Source: Bradyrhizobium yuanmingense | Lineage (GTDB): Bacteria; Pseudomonadota; Alphaproteobacteria; Rhizobiales; Xanthobacteraceae | Assembly (NCBI RefSeq): GCF_029167105.1 | Contig: NZ_JARFML010000011.1 | Coordinates: forward strand, 124,001-188,000 | Length of the DNA stretch: 64,000 nt | Direction of reading: 5' to 3' | Part shown: positions 9,192-16,475 of the stretch, piece after piece | How the letters are laid out: every line of letters starts with the position of its first letter | Numbering within the stretch: position 1 is the first letter of the stretch | Notes under the pieces: model-generated | The model's input: the letters and a program-made list of their open reading frames with translations, nothing else | Database searches by the model: none | What the model was told of the DNA's origin: nothing | Made by a program: the position numbers and the translations under genes

Positions 9192-9205
9192 TTGATCTAG
9201 CTCAG
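9192..9205. promoter_or_regulatory. Candidate FixK2 box before the universal stress gene
   Basis: TTGATCTAGCTCAG matches TTGA-N6-TCAA except for the last base. Its centre is about 66 bases upstream of the ATG at 9265, so a transcript starting 41 bases downstream would have a leader of about 25 bases, the usual layout for class II FixK/FNR activation. One mismatch makes this a prediction only. Confidence 0.45.
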
Positions 9206-9264
9206 CCTGTTGCGCGGCAGCAGGTCTAAGATTTGAAAGCACTCTGTAATGCTGGAGATTCCCG

Positions 9265-10098
9265 ATGACATACGCGACCATCATGGTCAGCCTGGCGCTC
9301 GATCAGCCCAACGAAGCGCGTCTTCAGGTCGCAGGCGAGCTCGCCGAACGATTCGAGGCCGCCATCGTCGGGGTCGCTGCGGCTCAGTTCGCCCCGCCGC
9401 TCTATTTCACCGACGGCGCAGAGGCGCAAGCGCTGATCGACGAGGGCGAAGCTTCGATCAAGCGGCGGCTGGCCGGGCTCGAAGCGCAATTCCGCGCGGC
9501 CATGACAAATCGCGGGGGACACGCGGAGTGGCGCAGCGCCATGGATTATCCGGCGCGCTTCGTGACGGCGCAGGCGCGTTGCGCCGATATCGTCGTCAGC
9601 GGTGGTCAGAGCCCGGCCTTCTCCGATGCTTTCTCGCTGGCCAGCCCCAAGGACCTGGTGATGCAGGCCGGCCGTCCGCTGCTGGTCGTTCCCGATCGGA
9701 CCAACTGGCTCGACCTGCGCAACGTGCTGGTGGCGTGGAAGGATTCGCCGGAGGCGCGGCGGGCGGTAGCGGGCGCGCTGCCGATGCTGCACAAGGCGAA
9801 GGACGTCACCATCGTGGAAATCCCGGAGCGGGGCGACGACCGTTCGGCCGTGATGGCCGGTGTCAGCGACGTCGCCGCCTGGCTCGGCCGCCACGGCATC
9901 ACCGCGACGGCGCGCGTCCTCGAGGCCGCAGGAAACGAAACCCCTGCTGCGCGGTTGGAGACGGTCGCCGGCGACATCGGCGCGGGCCTGATCGTCGCAG
10001 GCGCCTATGGTCATTCGAGGTTCCGCGAACTGATTCTCGGAGGCGTCACCCAATATCTGGTGACGCAAACCGTCCGCAGCGTGCTGCTGTCGCACTGA
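9265..10098 (+). CDS. Universal stress protein (UspA family)
   Basis: A 277-residue cytoplasmic protein of tandem-Usp length. The C-terminal half ends GAYGHSRFRELILGGVTQYL, close to the UspA nucleotide-binding signature G-2X-G-9X-G-S/T. The N-terminal half (MTYATIMVSLALDQPNEARL) is a more degenerate Usp fold. Usp genes are common in FixK/FNR regulons of rhizobia, and this one has a near-consensus FixK box 60 bases upstream. It is followed after 40 bases by a CBS protein, apparently in the same transcript. It is divergent from fixL. Confidence 0.9.
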   Translation: MTYATIMVSLALDQPNEARLQVAGELAERFEAAIVGVAAAQFAPPLYFTDGAEAQALIDEGEASIKRRLAGLEAQFRAAMTNRGGHAEWRSAMDYPARFVTAQARCADIVVSGGQSPAFSDAFSLASPKDLVMQAGRPLLVVPDRTNWLDLRNVLVAWKDSPEARRAVAGALPMLHKAKDVTIVEIPERGDDRSAVMAGVSDVAAWLGRHGITATARVLEAAGNETPAARLETVAGDIGAGLIVAGAYGHSRFRELILGGVTQYLVTQTVRSVLLSH

Positions 10099-10138
10099 CC
10101 ATCGGCCGGCCAGTTTGAGGAATCGAGGAGGACGCGCC

Positions 10139-10564
10139 GTGTACCAATTTCTTGAACAGACCGTCGACGGCTACATGACGCGCAACGTCAAGACGGTGCA
10201 GCGCGGCCTCGACTTGTTCCAGCTCAGCGAGATGTTCGAGACCGACGATTTCAATTCCTATCCGGTCGAAGACGATGGGCAGGTGGTCGGCATCGTCACC
10301 AAGTTCGACATCCTGAAGTGCTTCGCCTTCACGCCGAGCCAGATGTTGCCGCGCTACGACGACCTGATGAGCCGCAAGATCGGCGACGTCATGACGCCCG
10401 AGTTCATCTATGTCAGCCCCGACACGCGGCTTACGCGCGTGCTCCAGATCATGGTCGAGCACCGCATCAGGAGCATCATCGTGCTGGACGGCACACAGAA
10501 GCTGGTCGGCATCATCGCGCGCGAGGACGTCATCGCGGCGCTCAAGGCGACGGCGCGGGAGTGA
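10139..10564 (+). CDS. CBS-domain protein
   Basis: A 141-residue protein consisting of a tandem CBS pair: residues about 8-60 (VDGYMTRNVKTVQRGLDL...GIVTKFDIL) and about 80-138 (IGDVMTPEFIYVSPDTRL...GIIAREDVIAAL). Such pairs bind adenosine nucleotides and sense energy state. The start is a GTG at 10139 with GAGGAGG seven bases upstream, better than a TTG at 10115. Linked to the stress-protein gene and upstream of fixN, it probably belongs to the low-oxygen response, but its partner is unknown. Confidence 0.88.
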   Translation: MYQFLEQTVDGYMTRNVKTVQRGLDLFQLSEMFETDDFNSYPVEDDGQVVGIVTKFDILKCFAFTPSQMLPRYDDLMSRKIGDVMTPEFIYVSPDTRLTRVLQIMVEHRIRSIIVLDGTQKLVGIIAREDVIAALKATARE

Positions 10565-10582
10565 GGTCTGGATCCCTCGGTT

Positions 10583-10608
10583 CGACCTCCGTGATTTCAC
10601 GGAGGTCG
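10583..10608 (+). terminator. Stem-loop after the usp-CBS transcript
   Basis: An 11-bp perfect stem (CGACCTCCGTG and complement) closes an ATTT loop 19 bases after the CBS stop. No T tract follows, so it may terminate weakly or protect the 3' end of the RNA. Confidence 0.5.
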
Positions 10609-10619
10609 GACCCTTCGCT

Positions 10620-10760
10620 AGCGCCTCGTCCTTCGAGACGGCGCTTGCGCGCCTCCTCTGGATGAGGCTAATCGGCGCCGGCGCCTCGTGAAAAACGTTT
10701 CCACACACACTGTCCTCATCCTGAGGAGCCCGCCCAAAGCGGGCGTCTCGAAGGATGGCC
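10620..10760. repeat. Two palindromic intergenic repeat units
   Basis: The 352-base gap before fixN holds two related units. One (10711-10758) has the outer arms CATCCT and AGGATG, the inner arms CCCGC and GCGGG, and GTCTCGAAGGATGG. The other (10620-10670) has CCTCGTCCTTCGAGAC and CTGGATGAGG in the opposite orientation and is more diverged. CATCCTGAGGAGC-type units of this kind are, from memory, abundant between Bradyrhizobium genes. Nothing else but the FixK box and fixN leader is seen in the gap. Confidence 0.7.
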
Positions 10761-10846
10761 GCAGGGATAAACTCTTGCGTGCGATGGCCCTGCGCGTGGG
10801 AAAGATTGGCCGCACATCGGCTCACATTAACAGAAATCCATCCATC

Positions 10847-10860
10847 TTGATTTCAATCAA
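10847..10860. promoter_or_regulatory. FixK2 box of fixNOQP
   Basis: TTGATTTCAATCAA is a perfect palindromic match to TTGA-N6-TCAA. Its centre is 63 bases upstream of the fixN ATG, the classic position for FixK2 activation of the cbb3 oxidase operon with a short leader. Confidence 0.92.
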
Positions 10861-10916
10861 TTCCCCGCGAGGGTGGATGTGGTTTTTGGCAGCGTGTTCT
10901 TTCAGAGAGAATCCGC

Positions 10917-12566
10917 ATGAGCCAGCCCTCCATCTCAAAATCCATGACCATCGGTGAAAGCGGCTTGGCTGTCGTATTCGCAGTCACCGCTTTCCTCTGC
11001 GTGATCGCCTCGGCCAAGGCGCTCGATGCGCCCTTCGCATTCCACGCCGCGCTCAGCGCTGCGGCGAGCGTGGCTTCGGTGTTCTTCATCGTCAACCGCT
11101 ACTTCGAGCGGCCGGCGGCGTTGCCGCCCCAGGAAATCAACGGCCGCCCGAACTACAACATGGGGCCCATCAAGTTCGCCTCCTTCATGGCGATGTTCTG
11201 GGGCATTGCCGGATTCCTCGTCGGCCTCATCATTGCCTCGCAGCTGGCCTGGCCCGCGCTGAACTTCGATCTGCCCTGGATCAGCTTCGGTCGCCTGCGG
11301 CCGCTGCACACCTCGGCCGTGATCTTTGCCTTCGGCGGCAACGTGTTGATCGCGACCTCATTCTATGTCGTGCAGAAGTCCTGCCGCGCGCGCCTTGCCG
11401 GCGACCTCGCGCCGTGGTTCGTCGTGCTCGGCTACAACTTCTTCATTCTGATCGCCGGCACCGGCTATCTGCTCGGCGTCACCCAGTCGAAGGAATATGC
11501 CGAGCCGGAATGGTACGCCGATCTGTGGCTGACCATCGTCTGGGTCGTCTATCTGCTCGTCTTCCTTGCCACCATCTTCAAGCGCAAGGAGCCGCACATC
11601 TTCGTCGCAAACTGGTTCTATCTCGCCTTCATCGTGACGATCGCGGTGCTGCATCTCGGCAACAATCCCGCGCTGCCCGTTTCGGTGTTCGGCTCGAAGT
11701 CCTACGTCGCCTGGGGCGGCATCCAGGACGCCATGTTCCAGTGGTGGTACGGCCACAACGCGGTCGGCTTCTTCCTGACCGCCGGCTTCCTCGCCATCAT
11801 GTACTATTTCATCCCGAAGCGCGCCGAGCGGCCGATCTATTCCTACCGGCTCTCGATCATCCACTTCTGGGCGCTGATCTTCCTCTACATCTGGGCAGGT
11901 CCCCACCATCTGCACTACACGGCGCTGCCGGACTGGACGCAGACGCTCGGCATGACCTTCTCGATCATGCTGTGGATGCCCTCCTGGGGCGGCATGATCA
12001 ACGGCCTGATGACGCTGTCGGGCGCCTGGGACAAGCTGCGTACCGATCCCGTGCTGCGCATGCTCGTCGTCTCCGTCGCCTTCTACGGCATGTCGACCTT
12101 CGAAGGCCCGATGATGTCGATCAAGGTGGTCAACTCGCTCAGCCACTACACCGACTGGACCATCGGCCACGTGCATTCCGGCGCGCTCGGCTGGGTCGGC
12201 TTCGTCTCCTTCGGCGCGCTGTATTGCCTGGTGCCGTGGGCCTGGAATCGCAAAGGCCTCTACAGCCTCAAGCTCGTCAATTGGCACTTCTGGGTCGCCA
12301 CGCTCGGCATCGTTCTCTACATCTCGGCGATGTGGGTATCCGGCATCCTGCAGGGCCTGATGTGGCGCGCCTACACCTCGCTCGGCTTCCTCGAATATTC
12401 CTTCATCGAAACCGTCGAGGCGATGCATCCCTTCTACATCATCCGCGCCGCAGGCGGCGGCCTGTTCCTGATCGGCTCGCTGATCATGGCCTACAATCTC
12501 TGGATGACGGTTCGCGTCGGCGAACAGGAAGTCCAGATGCCCGTCGCTCTTCAGCCGGCGGAATGA
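10917..12566 (+). CDS. fixN: cbb3 cytochrome oxidase subunit I
   Basis: A 549-residue, multi-helix inner-membrane protein, the catalytic subunit of the high-affinity cbb3 terminal oxidase (CcoN). It carries haem b, the haem b3-CuB centre and the proton path. Conserved stretches include [17 protein letters not shown] (low-spin haem His), [17 protein letters not shown] (CuB His-Tyr region), [13 protein letters not shown] and [14 protein letters not shown]. It is the first gene of fixNOQP, 12 bases before fixO, and is preceded by a perfect FixK box. The complex reduces O2 at nanomolar concentrations in bacteroids and microaerobic cells. Confidence 0.97.
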   Translation: MSQPSISKSMTIGESGLAVVFAVTAFLCVIASAKALDAPFAFHAALSAAASVASVFFIVNRYFERPAALPPQEINGRPNYNMGPIKFASFMAMFWGIAGFLVGLIIASQLAWPALNFDLPWISFGRLRPLHTSAVIFAFGGNVLIATSFYVVQKSCRARLAGDLAPWFVVLGYNFFILIAGTGYLLGVTQSKEYAEPEWYADLWLTIVWVVYLLVFLATIFKRKEPHIFVANWFYLAFIVTIAVLHLGNNPALPVSVFGSKSYVAWGGIQDAMFQWWYGHNAVGFFLTAGFLAIMYYFIPKRAERPIYSYRLSIIHFWALIFLYIWAGPHHLHYTALPDWTQTLGMTFSIMLWMPSWGGMINGLMTLSGAWDKLRTDPVLRMLVVSVAFYGMSTFEGPMMSIKVVNSLSHYTDWTIGHVHSGALGWVGFVSFGALYCLVPWAWNRKGLYSLKLVNWHFWVATLGIVLYISAMWVSGILQGLMWRAYTSLGFLEYSFIETVEAMHPFYIIRAAGGGLFLIGSLIMAYNLWMTVRVGEQEVQMPVALQPAE

Positions 12567-12578
12567 GGAGCTCAAGCA

Positions 12579-13313
12579 ATGTCGTTCTGGACACGTCACC
12601 AAGTCTTCGAAAAGAACTCGATCATCCTGATCGTAGGCATCCTGCTGGTGGTCGCGGTCGGTGGTCTCGTCGAGATCACCCCGCTGTTCTACCTCAAGAG
12701 CACGATCGAGAAGGTCGACGGGGTGAGGCCCTACACGCCGCTGGAGCTGGCGGGACGCAACGTCTATGTCCGCGAAGGCTGCTATCTCTGCCACTCGCAG
12801 ATGGTCCGCCCCCTGCGCGACGAAGTCGAGCGCTACGGCCACTTCTCGCTCGCCGCCGAGAGCATGTACGACCACCCGTTCCAGTGGGGCTCCAAGCGCA
12901 CCGGCCCGGATCTCGCCCGCGTCGGCGCCAAATATTCCGACGACTGGCACGTCACCCATCTGACCAACCCGCGCGCGATCGTGCCGCAGTCGGTGATGCC
13001 CGGCTATCCGTTCCTCGGCAAGGCCGAGGTCGACCCGGATGCGATCGCCGGCGACATGCGCGCGCTCAGGACCGTCGGGGTGCCCTATAGCGACGAGCAG
13101 CTCGCCAATGCCGCCGCCGACCTGAAGGCCCAGGCCGATCCGGACAATGCCGGCACCGACGCCTTCACCAAGCGCTACGCCAAGGCGGTCGTACGCAATT
13201 TCGACGGCAAGACCGGCACGCCGACCGAGATGGACGCGCTGGTTGCGTACCTGCAGATGCTCGGCACGCTGGTCGACTTCAAGATCTACAACGAGAAAGC
13301 CAATCTTCGCTGA
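12579..13313 (+). CDS. fixO: cbb3 oxidase mono-haem cytochrome c subunit
   Basis: A 244-residue protein anchored by one N-terminal helix (about residues 16-40), with a periplasmic domain carrying one haem c site, CYLCH, in [20 protein letters not shown] methionine in VMPGYP is the likely distal ligand. This is CcoO, which passes electrons to subunit I. It lies between fixN and fixQ with short spacings, in the same operon. Confidence 0.97.
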   Translation: MSFWTRHQVFEKNSIILIVGILLVVAVGGLVEITPLFYLKSTIEKVDGVRPYTPLELAGRNVYVREGCYLCHSQMVRPLRDEVERYGHFSLAAESMYDHPFQWGSKRTGPDLARVGAKYSDDWHVTHLTNPRAIVPQSVMPGYPFLGKAEVDPDAIAGDMRALRTVGVPYSDEQLANAAADLKAQADPDNAGTDAFTKRYAKAVVRNFDGKTGTPTEMDALVAYLQMLGTLVDFKIYNEKANLR

Positions 13314-13326
13314 GAAGGCATGAACG

Positions 13327-13491
13327 ATGAAAGCCATCCTGACCGTCCATAATCTTGCGTCCGATCTCGTGACCACGATCTGGACACCGGTGTTCGTCGC
13401 GATCTTTCTCGCGATCATCGCCTACGCATTTTGGCCCCGTAACAAGGCTGCGTTCGACAAGGCAGCGCACCTGCCCTTGCGGGAGGAGTGA
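13327..13491 (+). CDS. fixQ: cbb3 oxidase small subunit FixQ
   Basis: A 54-residue protein starting MKAILTVHNL, with one transmembrane helix (about residues 17-36, IWTPVFVAIFLAIIAYAFW) and a charged C terminus. Size, position between fixO and fixP, and the WP-R-NK stretch after the helix match CcoQ, which stabilises the cbb3 complex. The stop is six bases before the fixP ATG. Confidence 0.93.
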   Translation: MKAILTVHNLASDLVTTIWTPVFVAIFLAIIAYAFWPRNKAAFDKAAHLPLREE

Positions 13492-13497
13492 GAAACC

Positions 13498-14373
13498 ATG
13501 ACCGATCATTCTAGCGACATCGATTCCGTCTCCGGCAAGTCCACGACCGGACACGAGTGGGACGGCATCAAGGAGCTCAACACGCCGCTGCCGCGGTGGT
13601 GGGTGATCACCTTCTATCTCACCATCCTCTGGTCGATCGGCTACTGGATCGTCTATCCGGCCTGGCCGCTGATCCAAAGCAACACCACCGGCCTGTTCGG
13701 CTACTCCTCGCGCGCCGACGTCGCGGTCGAGCTCGCCAACCTCGAGAAGATACGGGGTGACAAGATGGCGGCGCTGGGCACGGCCTCGCTCGCCGACATC
13801 CAGAAGGATCCGGCTCTGCTCGCGCTTGCGCGCGCCAAGGGCAAGACGGTGTTCGGCGACAATTGCGCGCCGTGCCACGGCACGGGTGCGACGGGGTCCA
13901 AGGGCTATCCCAACCTGAACGACGACGAATGGCTGTGGGGCGGTTCGCTCGACCAGATCATGCACACCATCCAGTTCGGCGTGCGGTCGGGCCATGCCAA
14001 GACCCATGAGGGCCAGATGCTCGCCTTCGGCAAGGACGGTGTGCTGAAGAGCGACGAGATCGTCACGGTCGCCAATTACGTGCGATCGCTGGCGGGCCTG
14101 CCGACCCGCAACGGCTACGATGCCGCCAAGGGCCAGAAGATCTTCGCGGAGAACTGCGCCGCCTGCCATGGCGACGCCGGCAAGGGCAACCAGGAGATGG
14201 GCGCACCTGATCTGACCGACAAGATCTGGCTCTACGGCTCCGACGAGGCGAGCCTGATCGAGACCATCGCCCAAGGCCGCGCCGGCGTGATGCCGGCCTG
14301 GGAAGGCCGGCTCGATCCCGCCACCATCAAGGCGATGGCGGTCTACGTCCACTCGCTTGGCGGCGGCAAATAG
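13498..14373 (+). CDS. fixP: cbb3 oxidase di-haem cytochrome c subunit
   Basis: A 291-residue protein with a polar N terminus, one membrane helix (about residues 34-56, WWVITFYLTILWSIGYWIVY) and two periplasmic cytochrome c domains with CAPCHG and CAACHG haem sites. This is CcoP, the electron entry subunit of the cbb3 oxidase. It ends the fixNOQP operon, 26 bases before a GC-rich stem-loop. Confidence 0.97.
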   Translation: MTDHSSDIDSVSGKSTTGHEWDGIKELNTPLPRWWVITFYLTILWSIGYWIVYPAWPLIQSNTTGLFGYSSRADVAVELANLEKIRGDKMAALGTASLADIQKDPALLALARAKGKTVFGDNCAPCHGTGATGSKGYPNLNDDEWLWGGSLDQIMHTIQFGVRSGHAKTHEGQMLAFGKDGVLKSDEIVTVANYVRSLAGLPTRNGYDAAKGQKIFAENCAACHGDAGKGNQEMGAPDLTDKIWLYGSDEASLIETIAQGRAGVMPAWEGRLDPATIKAMAVYVHSLGGGK

Positions 14374-14399
14374 GCCGATCCGCGACCGATGACTTCCGG

Positions 14400-14423
14400 C
14401 GGGGGCGAAGAAAAGCGCCCCCG
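14400..14423 (+). terminator. Terminator after fixP
   Basis: A perfect 8-bp stem (CGGGGGCG and CGCCCCCG) with an eight-base A-rich loop is followed by TTTGCG. It separates fixNOQP from fixGHIS, and a FixK-like box begins one base after it. Confidence 0.65.
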
Positions 14424-14424
14424 T

Positions 14425-14438
14425 TTGCGTTGGATCAA
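14425..14438. promoter_or_regulatory. FixK2 box of fixGHIS
   Basis: TTGCGTTGGATCAA differs from TTGA-N6-TCAA by one base in the first half-site; TTGC half-sites occur in functional FixK2 boxes. Its centre is about 63 bases before the fixG ATG, the same distance as the fixN box. Confidence 0.7.
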
Positions 14439-14494
14439 CCCGCGCGGCGGTGCCGGGTCTAGGTTTAATCGCACCTTTGAAGAAGCTCGAGGCG

Positions 14495-15961
14495 ATGAAC
14501 AAGACCGTCAATCCGAACGAACTGAAGCCCGCGGACGACGTCGGGCCGCTCTATGCGGCCCGCAAGAAGGTCTATCCCCAGAGCGTCTCGGGCACGTTTC
14601 GCCGGATCAAATGGGGCCTGATGGCATTCTGCCTCGGCGTCTACTACTTCCTGCCCTTCGTGCGCTGGAATCGCGGCCTCGGCGCGCCGAGCCAGGCGGT
14701 GCTGATCGATCTTCCCAACAGCCGCTTCTATTTCTTCTTCATCGAGCTGTGGCCGCAGGAGGTCTATTACTTCACCGGCCTGTTGATCGTCGCCGCGGTG
14801 GCGCTGTTCCTGATGAACTCCGTCGGCGGCCGGATCTGGTGCGGCTATCTCTGTCCGCAGACAGTGTGGACCGACCTGTTCTACGCGGTCGAGCGCCTGA
14901 TCGAGGGCGACCGGCGCGAGCGCATGAAGAAGGATGCCTCGAGCGATCCGATGAAGCTCGAGCGCATCTCCGAGATCGTGCTCAAGCATTCGATCTGGCT
15001 CTTGATCGCCTGGTGGACCGGCGGCGCCTGGGTGCTCTACTTCAACGACGCGCCGACCCTGGTGAAGGAGCTCGTCACCTTCCAGGCGCCGATGATCGCC
15101 TATATCTGGATCGGCATCCTCACCGCGACGACCTATCTGCTCGCCGGCTTCATGCGCGAGCAGGTCTGCACCTATATGTGCCCGTGGCCGCGCATCCAGG
15201 CCGCGCTCACCGACGAATGGGCGCTCAACGTCACCTATCGCTATGACCGCGGCGAGAAACGCACGTCGGTGAAGAAGGCCGCCGAGCTGCGCGCCCTCGG
15301 TCAGCAGGTCGGCGATTGCGTCGACTGCTACCAGTGCGTCGCGGTCTGCCCGACCGGCATCGACATCCGCAACGGACCGCAGATGGAATGCATCCAGTGC
15401 GGACTCTGCATCGATGCCTGCGACAACGTCATGACGAAGATCGGCCGGCCGAAGCGGCTGATCGGCTACGACAACGACATCAACATCCACCGCCGCCAGG
15501 AAGGCAAGGCGCCGATCTACCGGATCGTCCGCGCCCGCACCATCGTCTACAGCGCGATCATCGCGGCGGTCGGCGGCATCATGTCCTACACACTGGCGAC
15601 CCGCAGTCTGCTCGACGTCAACGTGCTGCACGACCGCAACCCGGTCGCGGTCAAGCTCAGCGACGGCTCGATCCGCAACGCCTATACGGTGCGGCTCCTG
15701 AACAAGAGCGGCTATGACCGCGTCATCGCGATCGATGCCAGCGGCCCGGTCAATTCGACCGTTCACGTCGTCGGCGTCGATTCGGTGACGCCGGACCGGC
15801 CGATGATCGTGATCCCGCGCGATGCGACCAGCGAGCTGCGGCTTCTCGTCACCGCGCCGGCCGACAACAATCCGGAGAAGTCGATTCCGGTCCACTTCCA
15901 CGTCACCGACATCGGGCTCGGTGTCGTCGCTTCCGCCACCGACAATTTCGTTTCGCCTTGA
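14495..15961 (+). CDS. fixG: FixG/CcoG, iron-sulfur protein for cbb3 oxidase assembly
   Basis: A 488-residue inner-membrane protein with several helices. A 2x[4Fe-4S] ferredoxin domain (CVDCYQCVAVCPTG then CIQCGLCIDACD, about residues 270-315) and a C-terminal Ig-like FixG domain follow. CGYLCPQTVW and CTYMCPWPR are the conserved membrane-border cysteine motifs. CcoG homologues reduce copper during cbb3 maturation. I chose the ATG at 14495, after GAGG; a GTG at 14450 would overlap the region just after the FixK box and is less likely. It is the first gene of fixGHIS. Confidence 0.95.
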   Translation: MNKTVNPNELKPADDVGPLYAARKKVYPQSVSGTFRRIKWGLMAFCLGVYYFLPFVRWNRGLGAPSQAVLIDLPNSRFYFFFIELWPQEVYYFTGLLIVAAVALFLMNSVGGRIWCGYLCPQTVWTDLFYAVERLIEGDRRERMKKDASSDPMKLERISEIVLKHSIWLLIAWWTGGAWVLYFNDAPTLVKELVTFQAPMIAYIWIGILTATTYLLAGFMREQVCTYMCPWPRIQAALTDEWALNVTYRYDRGEKRTSVKKAAELRALGQQVGDCVDCYQCVAVCPTGIDIRNGPQMECIQCGLCIDACDNVMTKIGRPKRLIGYDNDINIHRRQEGKAPIYRIVRARTIVYSAIIAAVGGIMSYTLATRSLLDVNVLHDRNPVAVKLSDGSIRNAYTVRLLNKSGYDRVIAIDASGPVNSTVHVVGVDSVTPDRPMIVIPRDATSELRLLVTAPADNNPEKSIPVHFHVTDIGLGVVASATDNFVSP

Positions 15962-15978
15962 GCGATCAGGAGACTGCC

Positions 15979-16464
15979 ATGGCTTCCAAGCCGCTGACCG
16001 GAACCAAAGTCTTCCTGATGCTGGTCGCCTTCTTCGGCCTCGTGATCGGCGTCAACGCGACCATGATGAAGCTCGCGATCGCGACGCTGCCCGGCACCGA
16101 CGTCGACAGCCCCTATGCCGCGGGCCTGACCTACGAGCGCGAGATCTCGGCAGCGCAGGACCAGGCCGCACGCAAATGGAGGGTCAATGCCCATATCGAG
16201 CGCCGCAACGACGGCGGCGCCTTGGTCCAGGTCGAGGCGCGCGACGCCGGCGGCCAGCCGATCTCGGGACTGAAGTTCGGTGGCCGGCTGGAGCGGCCGA
16301 CCGACAAGCGCGCCGACCTCGCGGTCGAGCTCACCGAAGCCGGCATCGGTCTCTATCGCGGCAACGCGGCGTCCGTCGCGCCGGGCCAATGGGACCTGGT
16401 GATCGAGGGCGAGGCGCGGGGGACGCGCGTGTTCATGTCGCGCAACCGCGTGATCTTGAACTGA
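15979..16464 (+). CDS. fixH: FixH, cbb3 oxidase assembly protein
   Basis: A 161-residue protein with one N-terminal membrane helix (about residues 8-30, TKVFLMLVAFFGLVIGVNATM) and a periplasmic domain. FixH/CcoH is a single-span protein that contacts assembling cbb3 oxidase. CAGGAGA precedes the ATG at 15979, which makes it a better start than the TTG overlapping the fixG stop. It is followed 11 bases later by fixI. Confidence 0.93.
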   Translation: MASKPLTGTKVFLMLVAFFGLVIGVNATMMKLAIATLPGTDVDSPYAAGLTYEREISAAQDQAARKWRVNAHIERRNDGGALVQVEARDAGGQPISGLKFGGRLERPTDKRADLAVELTEAGIGLYRGNAASVAPGQWDLVIEGEARGTRVFMSRNRVILN

Positions 16465-16475
16465 AGGATTCCGTC

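Noticed and set aside
8688..9200. A 170-codon plus-strand frame opposite the fixL start
   Set aside because: Antisense to the first PAS domain of FixL, with typical shadow composition.
11358..13418. A 686-codon minus-strand open frame opposite fixN and fixO
   Set aside because: Same artefact of GC-rich third positions; the plus strand encodes unmistakable cbb3 subunits.
15822..16475. Upstream extension of the fixI frame through fixG and fixH
   Set aside because: The extension is an out-of-frame reading of fixG/fixH; FixI starts at 16476 with its HMA domain and usual length.
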